NCBI GenBank assembly: GCA_903927685.1
Contig: CAIYOB010001499.1
Coordinates: 1-7,985 of the forward strand
Origin: an uncultured Planctomycetaceae bacterium
GTDB taxonomy: Bacteria > Planctomycetota > Planctomycetia > Pirellulales > Pirellulaceae
Length of the DNA stretch: 7,985 nucleotides
Direction: 5' to 3'
The position numbers and the translations under genes were made by a program. Shown here piece by piece: positions 1 through 6,101 of this stretch. Within the stretch, counting starts at the first letter, position 1; each line of letters starts with the position of its first letter. Below the pieces are notes generated by a model, which saw nothing but the letters and a program-made list of their open reading frames with translations, was not told the DNA's origin and ran no database searches.

Positions 1-70
1 GCCGGTCTCCCGACCACGTTCGGCGCCGGTCTCCTGACCGCGCCGAAACCGCCGACCGCAGGTCTCCCAG
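1..70. repeat. Short direct repeats at the left edge
   Basis: On the plus strand GCCGGTCTCCCGACC (1-15) recurs as GCCGGTCTCCTGACC (25-39), 24 bases on with one mismatch, and a shorter related copy, GCAGGTCTCCC, lies at 58-68. Each unit has a small GGTC...GACC dyad. They sit where the SUMF1 domain should already have ended, so they are more likely a dispersed intergenic repeat entered by the open frame than a designed protein tail. The repeat may continue left of the window. Confidence 0.6.
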
Positions 71-1082
71 CATCGCGAGCCCCGGCGCCGGCCCCCCCGC
101 GCACAGCGCGATCGCCAGCCGCCGCGCGCGGATCGGCTGCCGGCCCCGCGGCCACCCGCCGGACGCAACGAAAGCCGATCGCATCCCGGGCAAAGCAGGC
201 GTCCTGAAAACCGGGATTCTCGCCCACACGCGTCGCGGATCGGCACCCGGCGGCCTGCGAATTCCAGGCGCCGCCGCGGAGCACGTATTTCTCGCCGTCG
301 TCCGGTCCCCGCGGGTTGCGCGCGGGGCTGCGGGCGTAGTAGTCGGCCGCATACACATCGTTGCACCACTCGGCCACATTGCCGTGCATGTCGTACAGCC
401 CCCAGGCATTGGGCGGCTTGCGGGCCGCGGGCTGTGTCTTCTTCCCGGCATTGTCGGCAAACCAGGCGTGACGCGCCAGCGACGCGGCGTCAGCGCCGCA
501 AGCGTACGGCGTCGTCGTGCCCGCGCGGCAAGCGTACTCCCACTCAGCTTCGGTCGGCAGCCGATAGCCGCCGGCCGCGAAATCGCACTCGGCCGTCTCC
601 TCGTCGTAGCACGCTTCCAAGCCCTCGGCTCGCGAACGCAAGTTGCAGTACAGCGCGGCATCGGCCCAACTGACCTGCTCGACCGGCCGGTCGTCGCCCT
701 TAAAGTGCGCGGGATTGGCCAGAACCAGCTTGCCGTATTGAGTCTGGGTAACCTCCGTGCGGTCGATCCAGAAGGCGTCCAACGCCACTTCGTGCGACGG
801 CGCTTCGTCCGGATCGCCGCTGGCGCTGCCCATCTGGAACGAGCCGGCCTGGATCAACACCATTTCGGCTCCCGTTTGAGTCGTCCGCGTTTCAAGCTCG
901 GCACGGGGCGCGGCCGCCGGCTCGACCTTCTGGCAGGAGCACAGCAGGACGACGGCGAGTCCGACCAAGTGCCACCGGCCAGCGCGGGCGTCACGTAGCC
1001 CGGTCTCGCCGAGACCGGATTCCGCGTCTTGGAAAGACGCGGCTACGTGGGTGCGATTCCGCTGAGTCTTCGGGCGGCTCAT
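1..1082 (-). CDS. SUMF1/formylglycine-generating-enzyme-fold lipoprotein, partial (3' end beyond window)
   Basis: The frame opens at an ATG (1082-1080) that overlaps the TGA of the upstream propeller gene as ATGA, with a purine-rich GGGAAGAG upstream. It stays open to position 1 (360 codons). Residues 32-50 (basic stretch, then LVGLAVVLLCSC) look like a lipoprotein signal, so the product is probably exported and lipid-anchored. The SUMF1 domain spans about 73-308: EMVLIQAGSFQMGS, then FWIDRTEVTQ, RPVEQVSWADA, YRLPTEAEWEYACRAG, NAWGLYDMHGNVAEW, VLRGGAWN and IGFRCVRR. True FGEs carry two cysteines after the RGGxW segment. By eye the first is Ser275 here and only the second (Cys280) is kept, so a sulfatase-activating oxidase role is doubtful and a binding or scaffold role is likelier. 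After residue 309 the frame continues for more than 50 Ala/Gly/Arg-rich residues into direct repeats, where members normally stop. A TTG at 968 is an alternative start just before the signal. Confidence 0.85.
   Translation of the reverse strand, partial: MSRPKTQRNRTHVAASFQDAESGLGETGLRDARAGRWHLVGLAVVLLCSCQKVEPAAAPRAELETRTTQTGAEMVLIQAGSFQMGSASGDPDEAPSHEVALDAFWIDRTEVTQTQYGKLVLANPAHFKGDDRPVEQVSWADAALYCNLRSRAEGLEACYDEETAECDFAAGGYRLPTEAEWEYACRAGTTTPYACGADAASLARHAWFADNAGKKTQPAARKPPNAWGLYDMHGNVAEWCNDVYAADYYARSPARNPRGPDDGEKYVLRGGAWNSQAAGCRSATRVGENPGFQDACFARDAIGFRCVRRVAAGPAADPRAAAGDRAVRGGAGAGARDAGRPAVGGFGAVRRPAPNVVGRP
992..1049. repeat. 58-base cloverleaf-like palindromic repeat
   Basis: An outer 9-bp stem pairs CACGTAGCC (992-1000) with GGCTACGTG (1041-1049). 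Inside are two perfect hairpins: CGGTCTC (1001-1007) with GAGACCG (1011-1017) around a GCC loop, and CCGCGTCTT (1022-1030) with AAGACGCGG (1034-1042) around a GGA loop. The second hairpin shares two bases with the outer stem. The compact three-way-junction design suggests a dispersed, possibly transposase-mobilised palindromic element of the REP/MITE kind. I recall similar GTAGCC...GGCTAC units between planctomycete genes, but only this copy is visible. It lies in frame over residues 12-31 of the SUMF1 gene if the ATG start at 1082 is right. Confidence 0.75.
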
Positions 1083-2116
1083 GGCTGGCTCTTCCCGGCT
1101 GGCGCCCAGTCCGGCTCCTTGTTGGATTTCCCATCGCTGGTGATCGCCAGCCAGCGGTTGGTCGTCCCGGCATCCGCGACGCAGATCTCCCAGCCTTCGG
1201 CCTGGGCCCCGATCATCTCCGGCGCGGCTCCCAGTTTCTTCTTCTGCTGCGGCCCGCGGCTGAAGGTCAAGTACCGGCCGTCCGGCGACCAGTCCACGTG
1301 GTACGCTTCCAGCGGTTTTTCGCTGTGGATCGCATCCCGGGCGTTGACGACCTTCGGCTCGGGACCGCTGAAGTCCAGATCGGCGACGCGGAGCGTAAAG
1401 TCGTCGGCGCCCCACGCGATCCGCTTGCCGTCCGCGCTGACGTCGGGTCGGCAGCCGGGAATCTGCAAGTTGACTACGCGCATGCCGTTGGCCTCGATGG
1501 CCAGGATCGCGTGGCTGCAGCCCATGCCCGCGTGCACCGTGGCCACGTACCATTTGCCGTCGGGAGTGCAACTGATGTTGTACAGATGATGGATCTCGGG
1601 ATTGGGGTGGGGGCGGTGTGTGCGCGTCGCCGGATCGTACACGGCAACGCCTTTGCTGGCATAATCGCGGAGCGTGAACTGCTCGAATTCGCCCTTCAAA
1701 TACACCACGGCCGCGCCCGTCGAGTCCCAGCAGGGATCGCGGCCGTTGACGGTCACACGCTCGCGGCCGCTGCCGTCGCGGTTCATCACGTACACATTGC
1801 GGCTCTTCGCATCCCCGTCGCCTTCATCCACCAGAAAGCAGATCCGCGAGCCGTCCGGCGAGACGTGGGGGTACATTTCCTGCGCGTTGGGCGTGCGCGT
1901 CAAGTTCACGGACTGCGAGCCGTCGGCCTGTGCCTGGTACAACTCCCAGTTCCCGTCGCGGAACGACTCGTACACGATCTGAAACGGAACCGCCTGGAGT
2001 TCCTCGGCCAACTCGGCCGCCCGTGTGCCGGCCGGCACGCCGGCCAAGGCCAGTCCGAGCACCACCGTCAACCCCGGAAACCGAACCCTGGCCAGATCTC
2101 GATTCGCACGACGCAT
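1079..2116 (-). CDS. Exported PD40/TolB-like beta-propeller protein
   Basis: The product has 345 residues. An N-terminal signal peptide (MRRANRDLARVR, a hydrophobic stretch about 13-29, probable cleavage after GTRA near residue 33) suggests export to the periplasm. The rest is a chain of PD40/WD40-like propeller strands with the SPDG-type signature: YPHVSPDGSRICF (82-94), WDSTGAAVVYL (130-140), CTPDGKWYVAT (183-193), VSADGKRIAW (226-235), VDWSPDGRYLTF (274-285) and a last EPDWAPAGK (334-342) just before the stop. This fold resembles the TolB C-terminal propeller and usually binds proteins or ligands without catalysis. There is no TolB N-terminal domain or peptidase domain, so it is not tolB. 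It overlaps the SUMF1 lipoprotein gene downstream by four bases, which suggests translational coupling and a shared envelope function. The exact ligand cannot be told. Confidence 0.88.
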   Translation of the reverse strand: MRRANRDLARVRFPGLTVVLGLALAGVPAGTRAAELAEELQAVPFQIVYESFRDGNWELYQAQADGSQSVNLTRTPNAQEMYPHVSPDGSRICFLVDEGDGDAKSRNVYVMNRDGSGRERVTVNGRDPCWDSTGAAVVYLKGEFEQFTLRDYASKGVAVYDPATRTHRPHPNPEIHHLYNISCTPDGKWYVATVHAGMGCSHAILAIEANGMRVVNLQIPGCRPDVSADGKRIAWGADDFTLRVADLDFSGPEPKVVNARDAIHSEKPLEAYHVDWSPDGRYLTFSRGPQQKKKLGAAPEMIGAQAEGWEICVADAGTTNRWLAITSDGKSNKEPDWAPAGKSQP

Positions 2117-2502
2117 CACCGCACCTCCGCCATCAATCCTGGAAGACACCTGAACCCACGGGAAACCACCAGCCTAGCCGTCCGGCCGCAAAAGATGAAG
2201 TCCACAACCCGCCCCGCACAAGAGAATCCTGCCGTCGTTGGAAGTCAGCACAAGCCCCGGGCAAGGCAAGAGCCCTGGCGAATGACCTCTGACAGCACGC
2301 AAGCCATCGAATTGGCGGAAAATCGACACTTCATAACGGTTGATTCTGCAGCCCGGAAACCGACGAATCCACCAGCGTCAGGGAATTGGTGCCGCCGGCT
2401 CCTCTTGTCAGTCCGGCCGGCAACGGTCAAGATGCATACGCTGCGGCCGAGCGAACCGGCGGCGGTCGCCATGTTCCCCGCGAATCCCTGGAGTCCCGTC
2501 TC
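2117..2502. other. Intergenic region between divergent PD40 and VOC genes
   Basis: This 386-base stretch separates the minus-strand PD40/SUMF1 pair from the plus-strand VOC-SDR-tdh genes, so it should hold promoters for both. I see no convincing -35/-10 pair on either strand. There is a Shine-Dalgarno for the PD40 gene at its left end, and GGAG (2490-2493) nine bases before the VOC start at its right end. Longer open frames here have no recognisable protein character. Confidence 0.6.
2123..2128 (-). promoter_or_regulatory. Ribosome binding site that decides the start of the PD40 gene
   Basis: Read on the minus strand this is GGAGGT, six bases before the ATG at 2116-2114. An in-frame GTG at 2149 would add 11 residues but would place this strong Shine-Dalgarno inside the coding region. 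The ATG also puts a basic n-region directly before the signal peptide core. Confidence 0.7.
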
Positions 2503-2847
2503 ATGCAATTCGATCACATCGGCATCGTCACGACGGAAAAGAAGAACGACGAGATGTTCGTGCCGGCCACGCGCGTCTGGGTCACGAACTTCCAGACGCA
2601 CCCGCAGCACATCGAATGGCTGCGGTTCGAGCCGGACAGTCCGGTAACGGGCAAAGTCCGCGAGATGCCCCACATCGCGTACCGCGTCGCCAGCATCGCC
2701 GAGGCGTCGCGGGGTATGAAAGTCCTGATCGAGCCGTTTGATGCGGGCATTGCGGTCGTGGGCTTTTTCGAGACCCCGGACGGCGGTGTGGTCGAATTCA
2801 TGGAGTACCCGCAGACTCCGGTCGACGGCTGGCGCAAGGACGAATGA
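2503..2847 (+). CDS. VOC-fold (glyoxalase/bleomycin-resistance-like) protein
   Basis: The product has 114 residues, the size of a single vicinal-oxygen-chelate domain made of two beta-alpha-beta-beta-beta modules. The start ATG gives the typical MQFDHIGIV opening, with GGAG nine bases upstream. An in-frame ATG 117 bases earlier would add a low-quality extension and was not used. Likely metal ligands by position are His5 (FDHIGIV), Glu38 (HIEWLRF), His57 (MPHIAYRV) and Glu98 (GGVVEFMEY), one per module edge, as in glyoxalase I and methylmalonyl-CoA epimerase. All four seem to be present, so it may be an active metalloenzyme (lyase, epimerase or isomerase). The substrate is unknown. It is first in a probable operon, 58 bases before the SDR gene. 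Tdh chemistry can yield aminoacetone and then methylglyoxal, so an aldehyde-handling role is possible, but this is only inference. Confidence 0.85.
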   Translation: MQFDHIGIVTTEKKNDEMFVPATRVWVTNFQTHPQHIEWLRFEPDSPVTGKVREMPHIAYRVASIAEASRGMKVLIEPFDAGIAVVGFFETPDGGVVEFMEYPQTPVDGWRKDE

Positions 2848-2905
2848 CGAAGTCCCCCCGCGATGCAGGCCCGCTCCAGCACGAATTCCTGAACAGGAGG
2901 TTGCC

Positions 2906-3895
2906 ATGACTCCCTCGATCCGAACGGTGTTTGTGACCGGCGCCAGCGGCAAGCTAGGCGCCCCGCTGTGCGAAGCTCTCCTGGCCGCCGGGTACCAGGT
3001 ACTGGCCTTGCGGCACCGCTACAGCGTCGGCGTGCCGGGCGTCGACGAGATCCAGGGCAGCGTCACCGACGCTGGCCTGGTCGAAGACTTGGTGGCCCGT
3101 AGCGACGCGGTGATCCACCTGGCCACGTGCAAGGAAGACCGCGAGGGAGTGATCCAAGTCAGCGCCCAAGGAACATTCAACCTGCTCGACGCGGCCCAGC
3201 GTACCAAGAGGCCCAAGCGACTGGTCTTGGCCAGCGGCGACGCGGTCAACGGGATCTACTTCAATCCCCAACCCGTCCCGATCCGCGAAGACCAGCCGCT
3301 GGTCGCCTATCCGGGTTACTACCCGCTGTCCAAGGTGCTGGAAGAGACGCTGTTCCAGCAGTACTTCCACCAAGCCGGCGTGCCGACGGTCTGCCTGCGG
3401 ATCTCGTGGATCCACGCCGAGGACGATGTTCTGAACCACTTGACGGTGGCCGGCGAGTGCTTCGGGGTGCCGGTCTGGAAGGAACTGATGAACGACGCCC
3501 AGCGCACGGCCTACGGCGACGGTCGCGACGCAGCCGTCGCCCTGCGGCGCCCCGATGGCCGCCCCCTGCGGCGCCAGATCGTGGCTGTCGAGGATTGTGT
3601 CCAGGCCTTCCTGCTGGCCTTGCAGCGCGACGGGATCGAAGGCCAGACGTTTCTGATCGCCATGACGGATCCGTTCGATTACGTCGAGGCGGCTGAGTAC
3701 ACGGCCCGGCAACTGGGCATCGACGTCCTGGACCTGGTCGACCCCGTGGGCCAGGATTTCTGTATCGACACCACCAAGGCCCGCTACGTGCTGGGCTACC
3801 AGCCCCGGTACGACATGCGCCGCCTGATCGACCAGGCCGTCGCGTTCCGCCGGGCGGGACGGCCGCGACGTCAGCGGTCCGGGTATCGCGGGTAG
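2906..3895 (+). CDS. NAD(P)-dependent epimerase/dehydratase, extended SDR family
   Basis: The product has 329 residues, normal for an extended short-chain dehydrogenase/reductase. The start is set by AGGAGG six bases before the ATG, and the nucleotide-binding motif follows at once: [11 protein letters not shown] (residues 8-18, TGxxGxxG form). The Rossmann core continues with DAVIHLAT (68-74) and the conserved asparagine region [10 protein letters not shown] (88-97). The catalytic YxxxK is Tyr139-Pro-Leu-Ser-Lys143, preceded by [11 protein letters not shown] (107-116), which holds the likely active-site serine region. The C-terminal part (about 165-315, with [14 protein letters not shown]) should form the substrate domain, and LGYQPRYD (296-303) is typical of sugar-nucleotide epimerases. 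The end is Arg-rich and probably disordered. It is second in a probable operon, 32 bases before tdh. The substrate may be a sugar or a hydroxy acid; it does not obviously match the SDR-type threonine dehydrogenases. Confidence 0.88.
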   Translation: MTPSIRTVFVTGASGKLGAPLCEALLAAGYQVLALRHRYSVGVPGVDEIQGSVTDAGLVEDLVARSDAVIHLATCKEDREGVIQVSAQGTFNLLDAAQRTKRPKRLVLASGDAVNGIYFNPQPVPIREDQPLVAYPGYYPLSKVLEETLFQQYFHQAGVPTVCLRISWIHAEDDVLNHLTVAGECFGVPVWKELMNDAQRTAYGDGRDAAVALRRPDGRPLRRQIVAVEDCVQAFLLALQRDGIEGQTFLIAMTDPFDYVEAAEYTARQLGIDVLDLVDPVGQDFCIDTTKARYVLGYQPRYDMRRLIDQAVAFRRAGRPRRQRSGYRG

Positions 3896-3927
3896 GTTGG
3901 CGCATCAAGTCACGCAAGGAGTCCGCC

Positions 3928-4953
3928 ATGAAGGCATTGGTCAAGAGCAAGTCGGAACGGGGTTTGTGGCTGGAAGACGTACCGGAGCCGAAGATCGGGA
4001 TCAACGATGTCCTGATCAAGGTGCACCGGACGGGCATCTGCGGCACGGACCTGCACATCTACAACTGGGACGCCTGGGCGCAAAAGACAATCCCGGTGCC
4101 GCTGGTCGTAGGCCACGAATTCGTGGGCGAGATTGTCGCCGTGGGCTCGAACGTCACCGATTTCTTTCCCGGCAATATCGTCAGTGGCGAAGGCCACGTG
4201 GTCTGCGGGCGGTGCCGGAATTGCCTGGCCGGACGGCGGCATCTGTGCGCCCACACCAAGGGCGTCGGCGTCAACCGGCCGGGGGCGTTCGCCGAGTATC
4301 TAGCGCTGCCCATGACCAACGTCTGGCTGCTGCACGAGTCGATCGAGCACGACATCGCGGCGATCTTCGACCCGTTCGGCAACGCGGTGCACACGGCGCT
4401 GTCGTTTCCCGTGCTGGGCGAAGACGTCTTGATCACGGGAGCTGGGCCGATCGGCCTGATGGCCATCGCCGTCGTCCGCTATGCCGGCGCCCGCTACGTC
4501 GTGGTCACCGACGTGAACCCGTACCGCCTGGAATTGGCCCAGCAGATGGGCGCCACGTTGGCCCTGGACGCCCGCACGCACCGCCTGGCCGACGCCCAGA
4601 AACAACTGGGCATGACCGAAGGCTTCGATGTCGGCTTGGAAATGTCCGGCAACCCGGCCGCATTTCGCGAACTGCTGGCCAACATGTGCCACGGCGGCAG
4701 GATTGCCATGCTCGGGATCCCGCCCGGCGAAATGGCCATCGACTGGAATACCGTCATCTTCAACATGCTGACCATCAAGGGCATCTACGGCCGCGAGATG
4801 TACGAGACCTGGTACAAGATGACCGTGATGATCCAAGGCGGCTTGAACATCCGTCCGGTGATCACGCACCGCTATGCCTACACCGATTACGAACAGGGCT
4901 TCGCCGTCATGAACAGCGGCCAGTGCGGCAAGGTTGTGCTGAACTGGATTTAG
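3928..4953 (+). CDS. tdh: L-threonine 3-dehydrogenase, zinc-dependent MDR family
   Basis: It oxidises L-threonine with NAD+ to 2-amino-3-oxobutyrate, the first step of threonine breakdown to glycine and acetyl-CoA, in the cytoplasm. The product has 341 residues, the same length as E. coli Tdh, and aligns by eye along its whole length. The catalytic zinc site is [11 protein letters not shown] with Cys38, Thr40 and His43, followed by GHEFVGE (His63, Glu64). The structural zinc cysteines are Cys93, Cys96, Cys99 and Cys107. The NAD-binding GAGPIG motif is near 170-175, and [17 protein letters not shown] and [14 protein letters not shown] are Tdh hallmarks. AAGGAG lies six bases before the ATG. 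It is last in the VOC-SDR-tdh set. The usual partner kbl (2-amino-3-ketobutyrate CoA ligase) is not adjacent, so the product must be used by an enzyme encoded elsewhere or split to aminoacetone. Confidence 0.93.
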   Translation: MKALVKSKSERGLWLEDVPEPKIGINDVLIKVHRTGICGTDLHIYNWDAWAQKTIPVPLVVGHEFVGEIVAVGSNVTDFFPGNIVSGEGHVVCGRCRNCLAGRRHLCAHTKGVGVNRPGAFAEYLALPMTNVWLLHESIEHDIAAIFDPFGNAVHTALSFPVLGEDVLITGAGPIGLMAIAVVRYAGARYVVVTDVNPYRLELAQQMGATLALDARTHRLADAQKQLGMTEGFDVGLEMSGNPAAFRELLANMCHGGRIAMLGIPPGEMAIDWNTVIFNMLTIKGIYGREMYETWYKMTVMIQGGLNIRPVITHRYAYTDYEQGFAVMNSGQCGKVVLNWI

Positions 4954-5037
4954 CCTGGACTTTTCACCAGGTAGGACGGATTGCCAATCCGTGACATCCC
5001 CCACCGACCTGACCCACCGCCGCGTCCCGACGGGACG
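4954..5037. repeat. Short palindromes between convergent tdh and UVR genes
   Basis: Three inverted repeats lie in 84 bases: CCTGG (4954-4958) with CCAGG (4967-4971), ACGGATT (4976-4982) with AATCCGT (4986-4992) around GCC, and CGTCCC (5023-5028) with GGGACG (5032-5037) around GAC, directly after the UVR stop codon. None has a clear T-run, so intrinsic termination is not certain, though such hairpins could act as a weak bidirectional terminator. The ACGGATTGCCAATCCGT unit resembles a palindrome I recall as scattered between planctomycete genes. Confidence 0.5.
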
Positions 5038-5781
5038 TTAGCGGGACAGCCGAGCTTGGCGGCGGGCCAGTTCGTCGCGCAACCGGGCCGCCAGTTCATA
5101 ATGTTCGCCGGCGACCGCGTCCTGCAGTTGTTCTTCCAGTGTCCGGCCTACGTGGTAGTTGTCCCGCAGCGATTCGCGCAACTCGGTCAAGCGGACGACC
5201 AGTTCGTTCTCTTCGAACATCTCTTCGGCGTCATGCTCGACGAACAACTCCCGCAATTGCTCCAACCCAAGATTGATTGTGTGGACAGCGGCTTCCGCAT
5301 CCTCCCGATCCAGTTGCTCCAACGCGGATGCCTGGATTCGATGAAACAGGACAAACGGACGATATTGCTCGTGCGCTATCGTCCACTCGTCGTCGGATGA
5401 ATGCTCCCGGCAGAAATCCATTAAGGCCAGCGTGTGGTCGGCATCCGCCACGGCGCGCGCGTACTCGCGGAGCGTCAACCAGCAGACACGCCGGTGGTAG
5501 AACTGAACGAATTCGCGGTCGACCTCCCGGCACTGTTCCTCGGACATCTGGAACTCGTCGTTGTGGATCGTCTCGTTGACCAGGTAATCGAAGTAGGTTT
5601 CACAGCCCTGGGGATGCAATCCATCCGGGCGTCCGGAGGTTTCCATTTGGAGCAAGCCCAAATCGACTCGCATCTGAATGACGTCGCGGCTGTCGTCTCC
5701 GCGGACGACGCGCACGTTGACGCTCTCCGGATCGTAGGGCCAATCGGACAGGATTCGTTCGATGCTCTGATATTGCGACAT
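5038..5781 (-). CDS. Alpha-helical protein with C-terminal UVR (UvrB/UvrC-type) motif
   Basis: The product has 247 residues with no signal peptide or membrane segment, so it is probably cytoplasmic. The N-terminal part (about 15-75) is a mixed segment with YDPESVNVRVVRG, IQMRVDLGLLQMET and GCETYFDYL. Residues about 80-205 are mostly helical and acidic, with stretches that resemble TPR-like helix pairs (FHRIQASALEQL, AAVHTINLGLEQL). The last about 35 residues form a UVR motif: EEQLQDAVAGEHYELAARLRDEL, split here by its key hydrophobic and charged positions (Glu216, Ala222, Tyr228, Ala231, Arg235). In UvrB/UvrC and McsA this helical hairpin makes protein-protein contacts. There are no nuclease, helicase or zinc-finger parts, so it is not a repair enzyme itself. 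I think it is a family typical of planctomycetes with no known function. It is convergent with tdh and stands alone. Confidence 0.85.
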   Translation of the reverse strand: MSQYQSIERILSDWPYDPESVNVRVVRGDDSRDVIQMRVDLGLLQMETSGRPDGLHPQGCETYFDYLVNETIHNDEFQMSEEQCREVDREFVQFYHRRVCWLTLREYARAVADADHTLALMDFCREHSSDDEWTIAHEQYRPFVLFHRIQASALEQLDREDAEAAVHTINLGLEQLRELFVEHDAEEMFEENELVVRLTELRESLRDNYHVGRTLEEQLQDAVAGEHYELAARLRDELARRQARLSR

Positions 5782-5888
5782 GCCGCTCGTTTAAGCTGAA
5801 AGCAAAGGTGACCGTCCACTCAATTCAATTCGCCCCGCACCGCCGCGGACGACGTCCGAACGCCGGCACGTTAGATGCTGGTCACCAT

Positions 5889-5917
5889 ATTATACTCCCG
5901 CGGGCCAGGAGGATTGA
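5889..5917 (-). promoter_or_regulatory. Weak candidate promoter for the UVR-motif gene
   Basis: On the minus strand a perfect TATAAT (5894-5889) lies 108 bases before the UVR start. The hexamer 17 bases upstream of it, TCAATC (5917-5912), is a poor -35 match. The -10 is good but could be chance in this AT-richer stretch. Confidence 0.3.
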
Positions 5918-5950
5918 TCCCCTTGACATTCAGATTGTTGAATGGAACGG

Positions 5951-5979
5951 TTGACATCCGACCGTTGTTGGGGTTTACT
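5951..5979 (+). promoter_or_regulatory. Candidate sigma70-type promoter of the CxxCH gene, with overlapping inverted repeat
   Basis: A perfect TTGACA (5951-5956) is followed after 17 bases by TTTACT (5974-5979), which matches four of six -10 positions. A start near 5986 would give a leader of about 115 bases. AACGGT (5946-5951) and ACCGTT (5961-5966) form a perfect 6-bp inverted repeat around the -35 box, so a regulator could bind there. Another TTGACA at 5923-5928 lacks a matching -10. Confidence 0.45.
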
Positions 5980-6001
5980 AATCTGCCTAAGGTTCCTCGT
6001 C

Positions 6002-6057
6002 GCCGCGTCTCGATCGCGGCAAGCTGGCCTGCTCCAGCGTGGAGGGGCCGGTTCCCC
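6002..6057 (+). other. Three consecutive hairpins in the leader of the CxxCH gene
   Basis: GCCGCG (6002-6007) pairs with CGCGGC (6015-6020), GCTGG (6023-6027) with CCAGC (6034-6038), and GGGG (6044-6047) with CCCC (6054-6057). They end 33 bases before the ribosome binding site. They fit no riboswitch I know. They may stabilise the mRNA, or may be chance in GC-rich DNA. Confidence 0.35.
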
Positions 6058-6101
6058 GTTTTCCTCACCCGTTTCCTTTCCAGCAAACTCGGAGGTGCCG
6101 T

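Larger units (their letters stand above)
5782..6101. other. Intergenic region between divergent UVR and CxxCH genes
   Basis: These 320 bases separate two divergently transcribed genes and are visibly more AT-rich in the centre (5880-5990) than the coding regions around them. They hold a candidate minus-strand -10, a candidate plus-strand promoter, and a run of three small hairpins just before the ribosome binding site of the CxxCH gene. A 76-codon open frame (5875-6105) ends in a TGA overlapping that gene's ATG, but its sequence does not look like a protein. Confidence 0.5.

Noticed and set aside
384..998. Plus-strand open frame of 204 codons
   Set aside because: It is the reverse of the SUMF1 gene, whose minus frame carries clear domain motifs; this frame has no recognisable protein character.
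1298..2647. Plus-strand open frame of 449 codons
   Set aside because: It lies opposite the PD40 gene and then crosses an intergenic region and the VOC start. It is a GC-rich antisense shadow.
2738..2905. N-terminal extension of the SDR gene from an earlier in-frame ATG
   Set aside because: The extension overlaps the VOC gene and is not SDR-like; AGGAGG and the Rossmann motif fix the start at 2906.
2245..3712. Two long minus-strand open frames opposite the VOC and SDR genes
   Set aside because: The plus-strand genes have clear motifs and ribosome binding sites, while these frames look like antisense artefacts of GC-rich codons.
4300..5004. Minus-strand open frame opposite tdh
   Set aside because: Tdh aligns over its full length on the plus strand, so this is a shadow.
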